64,000 nt of DNA, taken from positions 14,373,695-14,437,694 of the forward strand of contig CM055820.1 of NCBI GenBank assembly GCA_029582265.1. Reading direction: 5' to 3'. Of this stretch, positions 34,546-45,600 are shown in pieces. The position numbers and the translations under genes are program-made. Source of the DNA: Zoroaster sp. YZ-2022. Its lineage: Eukaryota > Echinodermata > Asteroidea > Forcipulatida > Zoroasteridae. Numbering within the stretch: position 1 is the first letter of the stretch; every line of letters begins with the position of its first letter. Below the pieces are notes generated by a model. The model was not told the DNA's origin and searched no databases. It saw nothing but the letters and a program-made list of their open reading frames with translations.

Positions 34546-34786
34546 GGGCCCAATTTCATAGAGCCACTTAGCAGCTGATTTTTTGCTTACTATACATTAT
34601 TCAATTCATAGCGCTGCTAAACCGTTAAGCATAGAGAAAGGCACGCTTACTTACTGGAAGTAATTGTTAACAAATGAGTGACGCAACAATACAAATCCAT
34701 GGTGAACGCAAAAGTGCCGCTCGGAATTTTCTTGCTTATCTGTGAAATTCCCCCCTACAGAAGTGTGGGCTGAGTCTACGAGCGAA

Positions 34787-34926
34787 TACTTACCTGGAGG
34801 GCCATCTACCGATGCATATTTCCCTAATATAGCAGAACAATACGCTAAGACTTTTCACACACAATAGCGCCCTCTACTACCCATGCTGCCCTGCGGCATC
34901 ACGCCACGTTTATCTTCCTCTTTTCT
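34787..34926. repeat. DIRS inverted terminal repeat (3' side of the element)
   Basis: From TACTTACCTGGAGGGCC to TTCCTCTTTTCT it is the reverse complement of 40085-40225, with no mismatch noticed by eye over about 140 bp. The outer extension 34750-34786 (AAGTGTGGGCTGAGTCTACG) is not shared with the other end. Confidence 0.9.
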
Positions 34927-34988
34927 CGAGCGTTCATAGAACACCCCAGAGAGGTCGATCGAGCATAGTGGGGAAGGAGGGGGGGAGC

Positions 34989-35087
34989 GCCCTCCAGGTA
35001 AGTATTCGCTCGTAGACTCAGCCCACACTTCTGTGGGGGGGAGTCTACATCACTCTACTTACCTGGAGGGCCATCTACCGATGCATA
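34989..35087. repeat. DIRS internal complementary region joining both element ends
   Basis: The first half (CCCTCCAGGTAAGTATTCGC, AGACTCAGCCCACACTTCTG) is the reverse complement of the left outer end 34751-34802. The second half (GTCTACATCACTCTACTTAC, GGCCATCTACCGATGCATA) is the reverse complement of the right outer end 40200-40238. The two halves abut at a G run. In the DIRS1 model this region templates the junction of the circular cDNA. Confidence 0.8.
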
Positions 35088-35580
35088 GAGTACCACCGAA
35101 GATAGGCGGTGGGGAATGCGAGATGCTATTGCATGACCATGAGGCAAAGGCCATCGTCGATGGCCCCCATCCAAACCCACTCCACCGGAAGTGGTGATAA
35201 GTAGGATGAGATGCCCCCAGCGATAACGATATGCGCCAGAAAAAAGGGGGCAATCAAAACCACTGAGCAAAGGACGGGCTAATGACAAGAAGCCCGTAAA
35301 TACACCAATAAAGGAGCGTCTGAATAGACGAGCCCATTAGCACAAAACAAAAGAAATATTGGGCCAACGCAATATCCCAATATGATATCCAGCGGCCCGA
35401 AAGACTTGCGAATGCAAGACACCCGGGAAGCCGGTAAGAACCCTAACTGAGGCAAAATCCCAGGAATAAATGGAGGAACGTACCGGACGTCGGAACGTCA
35501 CCAAAATTATCAAATCAATGCATGATGTGTACATGGATTACAAATCAAACAAAAACAATTGAAAAGGGGTACGCACCATT
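35088..35580 (-). other. DIRS 3' non-coding segment
   Basis: This lies between the end of the recombinase frame (35581) and the internal complementary region. Short ORFs on both strands have no recognisable motif. It is still GC-rich and so part of the element. Confidence 0.5.
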
Positions 35581-36640
35581 TCATAGTGACGGCTGCACAG
35601 GAGGCTTGTGACGTCGGGACGAAGCCGCCGCCGCCGCACCCAGTACTGTCCTGCCAGCTCTACCCTCGGTCTGGACGACATCCTTGAGGTAACACTCCGA
35701 AAAGGTGTTGGCCGACTTCCAGCAAGCCGCCTGGACGATATCCGCCATAGGGACGCCCTTAAAGTAGGCCCATGACGTCGACGCTGAGCGGATGTCATGG
35801 GCTCGGAAGGACGTGTCATCCGCCTCCGGCCATGCACTCAGGGCCGAGCGGATAGCTGTAATCAACCAGCGTGTAATAGTGTCCCGAGACGCTGGCCGGA
35901 AAGGGGGGACCGAAGTAATAAACAATTGTTTATGTTCGGCCCGAACCTGGTTGGTGCGGTGGACGTACCACTTGAGCGCCTGGACTGGCACCAAAGCTTA
36001 TCTGCGTCCACCGCTGAAAAGGACTTTAAGTCGGCAACAAAAACGTCTGGCGGCGAGAAGTCACTCGACTGATTTTTCGTCAAGAAACCCGCTCGCGGTA
36101 TGAGACGGACCCCACCCGGTTCCCACCGGATGTGGCCGTCCTCCACCGTCAAGGAATGTAGTTCACTACGGCGACGAGCCGTAACGACCGCCATAAGGAA
36201 AACCACCTTGATGGATAGATGGAACAAAGAGGCACCACCCATCGGCTCGAAGGGTGCCCTCGAAAGTGTATCTAACGTTTGAAACAAGTCCCAAGACGGT
36301 ACGAGTTTACGTACGGGGGGACGTTCCACAAACATACCTCGAATAAGATGGTGGAGGGTGTTATTGTCAGACACTGACGAACCATCCAGAAACCCAGTAT
36401 GGATTGCGGCAATCGTCGAACGATAATTTTTAACTGTCGTTACAGCGAGGCCGCTATCAAACAGATAGAATAAAAATTCACCCACCGCCCCTACAGAAGA
36501 ATCGGCGGGACGATGAGAGTGGAGTTTACACCATCTAAAGAAATGACGTAGTCTGCTGTTGTAGACCTTCCTGGTGGAAGATCTACGGCCGCCTGCCGCC
36601 AACTCCGCAGCCCGGACCGAAAGGCCCGCTGCGCGGAAGG
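35581..36640 (-). pseudogene. DIRS tyrosine recombinase, frameshifted
   Basis: The N-terminal SAM-like part reads RRSSTRKVYNSRLRHFFRWC and VTTVKNYRSTIAAIHTGF. The first catalytic arginine is in ARRRSELHSL near 36170, followed by GFLTKNQ. The frame then breaks at about 35950-36000, and the rest continues in another frame: ALKWYVHRTNQVR, FRAHDIRSASTSWAYFKG (His and second Arg) and TFSECYLKDV (catalytic Tyr). All four key residues R, H, R and Y are present, so the only visible lesion in this domain is the frameshift. In an intact element it would integrate the circular DNA by site-specific recombination. Confidence 0.8.
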
Positions 36641-36649
36641 ACCGGTAGA

Positions 36650-37345
36650 CAATACCCAGCAGGTTAGGTGAAGATTCCCCGGAGCTGGGTGCAGGTAGTT
36701 CGACCCGGGCTGGAAAAGAATGTCCGGCCTGTGGGGGAGAACCACCGGCCTGTGGACCAGGAGTCGGAGAAGCCTGGGAAACCACGCCTGGCGGGGCCAA
36801 AACGGAGCCACGAGGAAAACTTTGCAACCATCCTGCTCTATCTTGGCCAACACCCTCGCGATCAGGGAGAACGGGGAAAAGGCGTAGGCCAGAAGGCCCT
36901 CCCACGAGATCGCTAGAGCGTCTGTCGGACAGGCATTGGGGTCGTAAACCCTCGTACAATAAACAGGGAGCTGGTTGTTGTGCGAGGTCGCAAACAAGTC
37001 CACGTGAGGCCGGTCGATCATGTTGAAGATCAATTGTACCACCGAGGGGAGAAGGGTCCACTCTGTGGGGACAACCCGCCCCCGAGACAGGGCGTCGGCC
37101 AACGAATTGTCCACGCCCGGGATGTAGGCCACGACAGTGGTGTTGTCGCACCGTATGCGGACCGCTTTGCCGGTAACCCGACGCTGGAAACGCCGGAGGG
37201 CCAGCGACACCGCTAACATCTCCAACACATTGATATGGAGAGACCGCTGATCGGTCGACCATACCCCAGCTGCCTGCAGTGTGGGCAGACTGGCCCCCCC
37301 ATCCGGACAGCGACGCATCCGTCGTGATGGTCACTGACGGTTGTG
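36650..37345 (-). pseudogene. DIRS RNase H and Dam-like methyltransferase region
   Basis: RNase H begins with TTDASLSGWGG (first Asp) in the RT frame. It shifts frame near 37310 and continues with SLHINVLEMLAV (Glu), RCDNTTVVAYI (Asp) and PGVDNSLADALSR (final Asp). The segment normally found between AYI and the last motif is missing, about 40 residues by comparison with the family. After it come PHVDLFATSHNNQLPVY, AYAFSPFSLIARVLAKI and APFWPRQAWFPRLL, the region annotated as Dam-like methyltransferase in DIRS1-type elements. The expected (N/F)PP(Y/F) motif reads FSPF, so activity is unlikely. Confidence 0.7.
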
Positions 37346-37387
37346 GGCGCCGAAAAGACCGGCCCTTCGTGAGGTTGTCGGAGGACA

Positions 37388-38051
37388 TCCACTTGTCGTA
37401 CTGGAAACGGAGGAACTCCCGGTGTCCCGGATGAATCAGGACATGGAGATAGGCATCCCGCAAGTCCAAACTCGCCGCCCAGGTCGGGGGGCAGAAGGAC
37501 TCGAGAATTACCTTTAAAGTCTGCATCCGGAAACGGCGCGGCCGGATGCATCGGTTGAGGTGCCGTAGATTCAGCATGGGCCGCCACGCGTCCACCCCCT
37601 TGTCGGGAACCAGAAAAAAGGTGGACATAAATCCCGCCCGCCCCGCCCCGACTGGGACCGGGCGCATGGAGTGTTTGAGGAGGAGAGACCTTAGCTCCCC
37701 CTCGAGAGTGTGGCGTTTCGATACGTCCGACGGGATGGGAGTCGGACGAACGAACATGTCCGACGGGGGTGCTCAGAATTCCAGCGCGTAACCGCGGCTG
37801 ACGGTTTCGAGCACCCACCGATCGGACGTGAATCAAGCCCAGGACCCGCTGAAGTGGCGGAGGCGGCCCCCCACGGGTCCGTCGATGGGAGGCCGCCAGA
37901 AGCCGAGCGCGTCACTTGCGCCAGCCCCCGGAATAGCGGGGGCCCGCTGCGCGTGAGCCACGGCCGGGCTGGGGCTGTTGACCCCCGGTGTAAGATTGGC
38001 CACGCGCGCTGCGTGCCCCTCTATCACCGGAGCGACCCCGAAAATTACCAC
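37388..38051 (-). pseudogene. DIRS reverse transcriptase, N-terminal part only
   Basis: The frame contains PVGGRLRHFSGSWA, then FTSDRWVLETVSRGYALEF, both interrupted by in-frame TGA codons (37835-37833 and 37775-37773). STFFLVPDKGVDAWRPMLNL, HLNRCI and SLDLRDAYLHVLIHP follow. After REFLRFQYDKW (near 37390) the sequence jumps straight to the RNase H start, so the palm with the catalytic YxDD box and thumb are deleted in frame. It cannot encode a working polymerase. The beginning overlaps the gag C-terminus in another frame, as in related elements. Confidence 0.8.
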
Positions 38052-39900
38052 GAGCTGCCTTGAACGGCTTACGGCGTGGAATCTTGAAGGTCACCTTGTC
38101 GGCCTTACGCGCCGATTCAGGCGCGGGCTGAGAGGGTTTGTTTAAATTAATCTTCTCAGTGGCCTCGAGACGCTTCGCCTCCGCCTCCATCGACTCCTGA
38201 AATTTACCTGCGAAGAGGTCAGGGCCGAGGAGGGGGAGTGCCTCTAGACGCCATGCGCACCTCCGACGGGAGGAATAGCGTGTCCAACACGTTGGCCCTG
38301 CGGGCAGTAACTGCCAAGGTAGAGATACGTGAGAACTGGTCCAGGGAAGTGCGCAATCCATGGTCAAGGCAATGGAGGGCAGCCGTGAAGAGGTCCGCCG
38401 GGACGGGCGAATCCCCCTCGCAACCCAAGGCCAAGTACTCCGTGAGGAGCAGGAGGAATGACGACGCACGCAGCCCCAGACGTGAGGCTGTGTCCACCTT
38501 CTTGAGGGTGTCCTCAAGCTTCCCCCTAGAGCGGTCAGAGAAAGAATTCGTCGATGAGGAAGAACCCCCATCAGCCGCCAACTTGTCCTTCGCAGAGTGC
38601 GGTACTACCGGCGCCGTGAAAAACTGAGTAAAATCAGCCGTCGGGAAGCGGTAGTAACTCAACTCCCGCTTCTTATATGGAGACCACTTTGCCGTCTCGG
38701 CAATGGAATTCATGCGCTCAACACACACCAAGTCGAGCGGCAGTACTGGAAAAACTGGTGTACTACTGGCCGTCGAACTGGTCATGTGCTTGAACGACTG
38801 ACGGCTGGAGCGAGCCAGCTGTCTCCTCCAGGGAGGGAAGCTGCAAAACTCGCACCATGTCGCGCTGTACCAAACGCAGTTCCGTCTCCATGACCGAGAG
38901 ACGCTGCAAGTGGACAGACTCGTCCTCGTCCTCAGAGCCCGACTGGGAGGGACGAGTTGACACGGGCGACTGGGCCGAGTCCCCCGGCGGGACCACCGGA
39001 GCCGCCGGGGCCAAAGGGCCCACGGGTGGAACCGGGGCCGCCACGGCCGGGGGACCCACCACCCCTACTGAGAACTCCGAGGATGGATGGAGACTCAACG
39101 CAGGGGGAGAGGCGGGCGCACGGCAGACCGTGTGAGGTGGGCCCACATAAGACTGAGTCGCCCAGCCCAGGTCAGGATAGAGACCCGGAAGTGGGGGACG
39201 AGTGGGGCCAAGTTGGCCCGGCAAACCGCCTGGGCGATAAGCAGACATGGCTGACACCAAGGCCGTAATGGACCGCACGGCGTGAAGAAAATCGGCCCGA
39301 GACACGGAGCCATGGCTCCGGCATTTCTTACCGGTGTGAGACCGGGCAGACGAGCCCGAACTGGACGAGGATCGATGGCTAGAACGTCCACGCTTCTTCC
39401 CTCTCTCACGAGAGCGGCCCCGGGTCGATTCTGAGGATAATTCAGTCGACCCCGGAGGCATCGGCACGCCCGACGGTCCGAAGAAATCGGACCGAGAATG
39501 GGCCAGCGAAGCACCGGTCGCTGGACCGAGCAGACCACCCCCAGCACCCGTGGCGACTGCCACTGGACCGGGAGCACTCGGGTCGTCAGCGGGCACGGAA
39601 TGGGCAGTGGGGCCCGGAGTCGGGACCTTACCCTGCCGTGGGCCTTTTTTCTTGTAGGTCACCCTGGCAGAGGAGGATGTTTTGGATGAAACCTTGCCAG
39701 GGGAGCTACCAGTACGTTTGCCAGTACCGCTTGAAATGGCCGGTACGGGAGACAAGATCTCGTCCCCCGTCCTACCAGCGGAACGGCCAGCACGACGTGC
39801 CTCCATCGGCACGAGGGGCTGGGCAGACGACAGCCCGTCCCGGGGAGAGGAAATTCTCCCCGGTGCTGACGGACTCGGCCCTCACCAAACGTTTAGCCAT
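37912..39900 (-). pseudogene. DIRS gag-like ORF, broken in three places
   Basis: A likely start is ATG at 39900 (MAKRLVRAESVS). The frame then changes near 39812, 38775 and 38265. Pieces: a Ser/Pro/Gly-rich N-terminal half with an SR/RS-like stretch (STRGRSRERGKKRGRSSHRS); a middle with SVMETELRLVQRDMVRVLQL; then KWSPYKKRELSYYRFP; and a basic Gly/Arg-rich tail (GNFRGRSGDRGARSARGQS) suited to nucleic-acid binding. No zinc knuckle is seen. Homology is assigned by position and composition. Confidence 0.65.
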
Positions 39901-40084
39901 CTTGAAAAAGACGAAACCTGATGAAAACTCTACACTGAAGAAAAATTCTCTAAAGCACACGAACACGGTGCTAGCACAGTTATCTTAGTAGATAATTGTC
40001 TTAACGTAAAGCCAAGAAACTGGAAGGAAAAACTGTCTGTTGCCGGAGCAAAATAAAACGTGACCAACCAGTCCTGCTGCGCTA

Positions 40085-40225
40085 GAGAAAAGAGGAAGAT
40101 AAACGTGGCGTGATGCCGCAGGGCAGCATGGGTAGTAGAGGGCGCTATTGTGTGTGAAAAGTCTTAGCGTATTGTTCTGCTATATTAGGGAAATATGCAT
40201 CGGTAGATGGCCCTCCAGGTAAGTA
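40085..40225. repeat. DIRS inverted terminal repeat (5' side of the element)
   Basis: It is the reverse complement of 34787-34926, from AGAAAAGAGGAAG to CCAGGTAAGTA. The outer tip AGAGTGATGTAGAC (to 40238) recurs inverted in the internal complementary region. Confidence 0.9.
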
Positions 40226-40306
40226 GAGTGATGTAGACACACATTTTTCTGCTATAGTTAGCACGAAAATTTGCTTACTGGTCAGCAGCGCTGGGAAATT
40301 GGGCCC

Positions 40307-41182
40307 TGGCCTACAAGTGTGTGCAAAAACCGTCCTCATTCAAGAAAAAACTCAAATGTCTCAGTAAAGCCCCTATTTTTCATTACCTCATAACATTATC
40401 AGAATATGTATCGATGCATTTTAACAAAACTATTATTTCTAATTCTATTAAAAAAATAAATAAATAAAAACTAGCATGAATTTGGTACTTGCTGTAATAC
40501 CAATATCTCATAATGTTTAGAAACCAGTGATACAAATATATATGTACATAGGTTAGATGCCATCTGTACAGCAATTTTGAAATGCCTTAATTCTGCGTCA
40601 AGTATTTAACAATTCCATGCAGTAAAATGCTTCACTGAACAAGGACGAACACATTGTGACGTAACAACTGCATACTACACAAACTTCACAAAGTTATAAT
40701 TGCATGTTCAAATGTGTGGGTCACTGCCTGTAAAGAATGAAAGATTTTTCATTGTGTGACGTCAAGTGCTTTTATCAGTACACCACTATAGTGTAGGTAG
40801 TGTACATCTTTAAGTACATACATTGTACATTGTAAATGTACCCGTGCATAAAAATGCAAATTCCTAATACCTGCGGTTAATCATTAATCTTCTATTTACG
40901 TATGGTTAAGTGGGTGGTGAATAGTGATGAGCTCTCAGTGTATACAAGGATTTCACATTTTAATTGCGATTGAATAATACCACCAGCCAGATTCATGAAC
41001 GTAACGCTGGTAGGCTTGAATGCAATGTAACTACGTAGATATGATGTGATATCCATGTACTTGAACAACTAAACACTGTATTTGATCGAGGATATAATGG
41101 AAATTATAGATTTCATTAGTGACCTAACCCAAAGAGAATTTGACATGGTGTCACAGCAAACAGTCATTACTTTAAGAATATG
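40307..41182. other. Unique AT-rich sequence, no gene recognised
   Basis: No exon or repeat element recognised. Short TACATTGTACATTGTA motifs occur near 40820. Confidence 0.4.
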
Positions 41183-41184
41183 TA

Positions 41185-43525
41185 CAGTACCAGCCACAAG
41201 TAATTCCAAACACTCGCGGGTAACACGCGTGCGCCATCGAGTGCGTGGCGGGTAGCCACACGAAAAACCCGCGGGGGCACGGGGAGCCACGGAAAACTTG
41301 CGGGCCGTGTCGGGGGATCTGCGTGGCCACGAGAAACCAAGGCAACTAAGCAACGTTAGTTTTCACAACCATTGCCCAGCGGAGGATCACTGATTCGTAC
41401 AACGATTTGTTATTAACGGGGGGTATGACTACACTCTTTATTTGGGCGGACGACATCTGTTTACGTGTATGTATAAATTTCGACAGGAATGACGCGGTGT
41501 TATCTTTACAGGTTTTTGGTCTGCATTCATGCCTTCATTAATTGACCAAATTCAAGTTTTCATTTTTTAATATAGTTTAAACACAATTTAAAACAACACA
41601 ATTTGTAGACGTACGTCATTGTATACATACGTTTATTTTTTAGTTTCGTTTTAGTTTTACTGCCTCAGCCACGGACCATTAAATATCCGTAGTAGTCTTT
41701 TGCGGTTTCAAAAATCTGAAACAAACGTCTTTGCGCAAGACTAAAACCTGTATGTACTGAGTAACCTCGATCTTGTTCCACTGAATATTATTAAAGTGAT
41801 CAGTGTGTTGCACACGATATTGCATGCATGGGGGGGGGGGGGACAACCTAACCTCGTCCCCAGGGATTTCGATAGTTAAATACCGTTCGTAAGAAAAGCG
41901 TGTGCTGCATTCAGTAGGGAAGCCGGGAGTATAGGCCATCCGAATTTATTCATCGGTAAAATTACTACATGTACATGTAACTCCATATCCATGATATAGG
42001 CATTATAGTATAGAGAGGTACTAAGTTTTCGTATCTGAAGTACAAAGTAACACATTAGCTTTTTCCACGAGGGTCTAGGAGGAAGCACGAGGTACATGTA
42101 GACCGTGGGGACTCCAATTTCTGAACAAAAATGTGACTAGACTGATCCCCTCAGGCCTGGCCCTGTGGCCCATGCGTTAAATGGATTTCAATTGATAAGT
42201 TATGATGCGGTATGATACAGACGGAACCAGTGTGGAGTAGCGCTGGCGTATCTACCAACTAACGTCACTCTTTATCACTTAAATAAGTTCTGATCTCCAC
42301 TGTGCGTGCCGGTGCCCGAGTGACGGCGTCTTTTGCAAGCCTCGAAATGTACTGTGATCTTCCGACTATATAATCTCGTCCCCACCCACGGCAAACGTGC
42401 AGTATCTGTATTCCTCAATCCCACAGCTTTCTCGCCAGAAACTAGAAGATTACATTATCCACAAATATAAATCTTGGTTCCGTAAATGAAGTTTGCATTG
42501 CAGCACTACATGAACGTTTTTCGACTGATGGATCAACTATGATAATAACGTCATGCAAACATTCCCTAAAACGTTTAAAAACGTTTAAAAACATTAAATC
42601 GACGATATTTATTAAACAAAAAAGACCAACCGTGCCATCAAACAAACATATCAATGTTATTTAATTTGACAAAAATAATAAACCGGTCTAACAGAAATGG
42701 AGGAACATGCTACAGGTAAACCTTCGTGGAATGTTATTGAACTCCCATAATGATACCGTGACAGACCCAACTGTAATGTTTTATTGCACATACATTTTAC
42801 TTGTCATGTAGAGGTAATCAACGGTGGAACGGGACAAAACCAATCTACATTCCAACTGTGAAAACGGAGAAATTATCAGTAAATCAACTAGGCCTTAATT
42901 ATTTAATAATACAAAGAAAATGTTTAAAATGCAATTTGTCATAGAACCCAACTTACAGTACCATGCGGCATCAGAAAATTAACCGACAGTAGTTTTCTAA
43001 TAAATACATGTATTGTTAAGCAGATCGTATCCTAAAACTCTAAGCCTGTGATTAATGAGGCATTAGCCGCAAAACGCCATTAACTACAATTATTGACTCA
43101 TGCTAATAAAACTCGCAGATAAGCAAGCATGTTTTAACAGGGATTTTAAATGAAACAAATCTTCCTTTGCATGTACCCCGCTATGAAGCTCAACGTTGCA
43201 ACCATTTCATTCATTTAAAATTACCCATATTTAAATGGACGTTCGGCCCCCGATCTACATTATGCTCTTGAATGACGTTCAGTTCGTGTCGTGGGCTTCC
43301 GTGCGGTGTCGTGGGCTTCCGTGCGGTGCCGTGTACTGCGCTGTGTATCGTTGCAGTTGCCCACGCAAAGCCCACGCAAAACTACCCGACACGCCACGAG
43401 CTTCGCTCGAAGGCCCACGGCAATTACCCGCATGGCTGCGTGGCGCCCCGTACCCGGCACGCAATTTACCCGCCACGTCACGGATACTCCACGGGGGTAA
43501 ATGGAATTACTTGTGGCGGGTACTG
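41185..43525. mobile_element. 2.3-kb DNA transposon-like element with GC-rich tips
   Basis: TIRs: CAGTACCAGCCACAAGTAAT at the left, and CAGTACCCGCCACAAGTAAT as the reverse of the right end, both then continuing TCCA. TA flanks both sides (41183-41184 and 43526-43527). Strongly CpG-rich blocks lie just inside each end (41211-41345 and 43265-43500) with GCGGGTA/TACCCGC words and an exact tandem GTCGTGGGCTTCCGTGCGGT. The AT-rich interior shows no transposase. The GC-rich overlapping ORFs are compositional. Superfamily is uncertain; the TA duplication would suit Tc1/mariner-like elements. Confidence 0.55.
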
Positions 43526-43799
43526 TATCAGTGACCTTACAATTCTGGCTTTATGTACTGATAAGGTAATGAAAGTTTGGGATAAAGACCTCTCTGGGCA
43601 TAGCCACAAGTGATAAAGGAGTCTGTCTTCATTGCCCATGGACATGACCCCAGCGGTTTTACTGTAAACCTGCTGTAACTAGATCAAACTTCAAACTTTT
43701 ATTCTCATTAATAAGTGCCCATCTTGATATATTGATGAAATTCTTCCATTGGGTGATAGAAAATTGATTTGATTTTGCCTATAAATGTAAATAAATATC

Positions 43800-43985
43800 A
43801 CAGGACCTGCTGCTTATAGGATTCTAGCTGGCCAATCGTCATTGGGCAAGCTCGGTGGTCAAGAGGTTAAGACGTCTGCACTAGTAAGCAGACCCGAGTT
43901 GCCTGTGGATTTCTTTTTCACAGACACTCAGTACTGAACATGCAGTGCTTCATACATACGTCAGTGTAAGGAAAAAAAATCAATG
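43800..43985 (+). mobile_element. tRNA-derived SINE, copy with B-box deletion
   Basis: It matches the SINE at 32525-32800: ATAGGATTCTAGCTGGCCAA, AAGCTCGGTGGTCAAGAGGT and TCTGCACTAGTAAGCA. It then jumps directly to GACCCGAGTTGCC, losing the B box, before the tail (ACTGAACATGCAGTGCTTCA). Confidence 0.7.
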
Positions 43986-44225
43986 AAATCATCCTGATTT
44001 TGTTTTGAAATTTTTCAATATTAATTGTATTGAAAAAAAAGAGGCTTTTTTCTAATTTCACTTTAAATGAAAGCTTCTCAGATATGCATCAAGAACAGAT
44101 ATGTTTATGTAAAATATGTTTATGTAAAATATGCTTATGGTAGAGACTTCACATACATTGTATAGGGAATTAAAGGTAAGGTATACATGTACATTAGGGC
44201 AAAAAAGTCTTTGGTTTCTGGTCAT

Positions 44226-44294
44226 CAGTCGGCTTCAAAAGTGGTGCTTTTTTTCTTTCTTTTTTTTCTTTTTTTTATTTATTTTTTTTTTTTT
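44226..44294. repeat. T-rich low-complexity run
   Basis: A run of T interrupted by C and A gives artificial phenylalanine-rich ORFs. Confidence 0.8.
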
Positions 44295-44399
44295 GACAAC
44301 GGGAAAATATGTGATACGTGATGTATGGGACTAAATTTCCCAATACCCAAAGTATGGTGGCTAAGAATGGCCCCACAAATTGGGCAAACGTTCATGCTC

Positions 44400-44745
44400 C
44401 TATAATAATAATAATAATAATGTGTGGACTTATATAGCGCACGTATCCACCAACTAAGTGGTGCTCAAGGCGCATTATATCATTACCCCTGCTCATAAGG
44501 CTCATAAATCATTCCTGAAACCATCTCAGCTCCCTGGGGAGTATACAGCTCAATTGCTGCCATTACAGCGCATATAGAGCAAACCAACTCTGCCCTCACA
44601 GGTACCCATTTAACCCCTGGGTGGAGAGAAGCAATTATGGTTAAGTGTCTTGCTCAAGGACACAAGTGTTACGGCCGGGATTCGAACCCACATTCTGCTG
44701 CTAACACCACGAAAAAAAGTCATTTATAACACAGTGCGGCAGAAT
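44400..44745 (-). mobile_element. tRNA-derived SINE with ATT tail (second SINE family)
   Basis: Read on the minus strand: B box GTGGGTTCGAATCCCGGCCG, then TTGTGTCCTTGAGCAAGACA, CTTAACCATAATTGCTTC, AATGGGTACCTGTGAGGG and TGCGCTATATAAGTCCACAC, ending in (ATT)n at 44400-44418. The body (GTGTCCTTGAGCAAG.. TGGGTACCTG.. CGCTATATAAGT) and ATT tail are familiar from SINEs of deuterostomes with an L2/CR1-like 3' end. It is unrelated in tail to the other SINE family of this window. Confidence 0.7.
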
Positions 44746-45339
44746 TCCAATTGATCCAGCAATTTTGGCTGCAATTGGACATCATTTCATAGCAAAAAAA
44801 AAGAAAAGAAAATGCTGACATGCGCGTCTGAGGCGACGTGCGCAGAGACCAGAAACCGGAGACTTTTTTTGGGGGGGGGCCTTAGGATTGGGTTCAGTGT
44901 CTCTATCTCTTGGCTCTCTTGTCGTCTCTCATGGTTCAGCCCTGTCCACCAATCCTCAGACTCTCAACCCTCTATAGATATTTAATTTAAACATCGCCAA
45001 AATGGTATCCATCTTCTCTAGAAATAATATTGTCCGAAGGTACTGTCACTTTAAAGAAAAGTAAAATAATTTCCAGCTTGGAATTTAATCAAGATGTACA
45101 TTGTACTCTTTCCTAAATTCAATGATAGAATGAAAACAAAGAATATTATTGCATTTTCTTTACTTTCTTACCAGCACAATAGTAATAAACAGAAATATTC
45201 ACAGGTTGCTTACTATTGTATTTTGTGCAATAGACATATTATGTACATCAAGGTCAAGTTTCAGGGTTAATTCCTGACCTTTTCAACTCCAGATTAATTT
45301 TGATTTAATTATTAAAATGAACATTTCTCAATGTAGGTC

Positions 45340-45600
45340 CCATGTGATTGATTGACCTAAAATGATTAAGAATATAGTATGATATACTTACACACATATA
45401 CAATGTACATGTATTTATGTCGGTCTGATATGACTGATTGACCTAACATGATTAAGAACATAGCATGATATACTTACACACATATATATACAATGTACAT
45501 GTATTTATGTCGGTCTGATATGACTGATTGACCTAACATGATTAAGAACATAGCATGATATATTTCTCAATGTAGGTCCAGTATGGCCGACTGACCTACA
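45340..45600. repeat. Tandem repeat, about 3 diverged units of 85-95 bp
   Basis: GACTGATTGACCTAACATGA, TTAAGAACATAGCATGATAT and ACAATGTACATGTATTTATG recur in order with a period close to 90 bp. The third unit is interrupted. Confidence 0.7.

Larger units (their letters stand above)
34750..40238 (-). mobile_element. DIRS-type tyrosine-recombinase retrotransposon, defective
   Basis: About 5.5 kb, GC-rich relative to its surroundings, read on the minus strand: gag-like ORF, RT, RNase H, DNA methyltransferase-like region and tyrosine recombinase. It has inverted terminal repeats (34787-34926 and 40085-40225) and an internal complementary region (34989-35087) next to the 3' repeat, the hallmark layout of DIRS1-like elements as opposed to Ngaro/PAT split direct repeats. 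No integrase, LTR or target duplication is seen. Near-perfect terminal repeats suggest a young insertion, yet frameshifts, stops and internal deletions disable gag and pol. It may have been copied in trans or decayed in the lineage that was copied. Confidence 0.85.
34546..40306. mobile_element. Palindromic MITE interrupted by the DIRS element
   Basis: The left outer part begins GGGCCCAATTTCATAGAGCC and the right outer part ends GCTGGGAAATTGGGCCC, which are inverted. Further inside, TTGCTTACT and AGCGCTGCT occur on the left and TTGCTTACTGGTCAGCAGCG on the right. The left piece is 34546-34749 and the right piece about 40239-40306. The DIRS copy fills the centre, so this MITE is the insertion target. 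Confidence 0.55.

Noticed and set aside
35055..35534. Short minus-strand ORFs after the recombinase, considered as an extra DIRS gene
   Set aside because: They overlap in two frames, carry no motif and partly cover the internal complementary region.
36980..39921. Plus-strand ORFs of 60-129 aa across the DIRS element
   Set aside because: They are shadows of the minus-strand gag/pol in GC-rich sequence and show no motifs of their own.
43235..43613. Overlapping ORFs of 65-113 aa on both strands in GC-rich DNA
   Set aside because: They arise from low stop-codon density in the CpG-rich tip of the 41185-43525 element.
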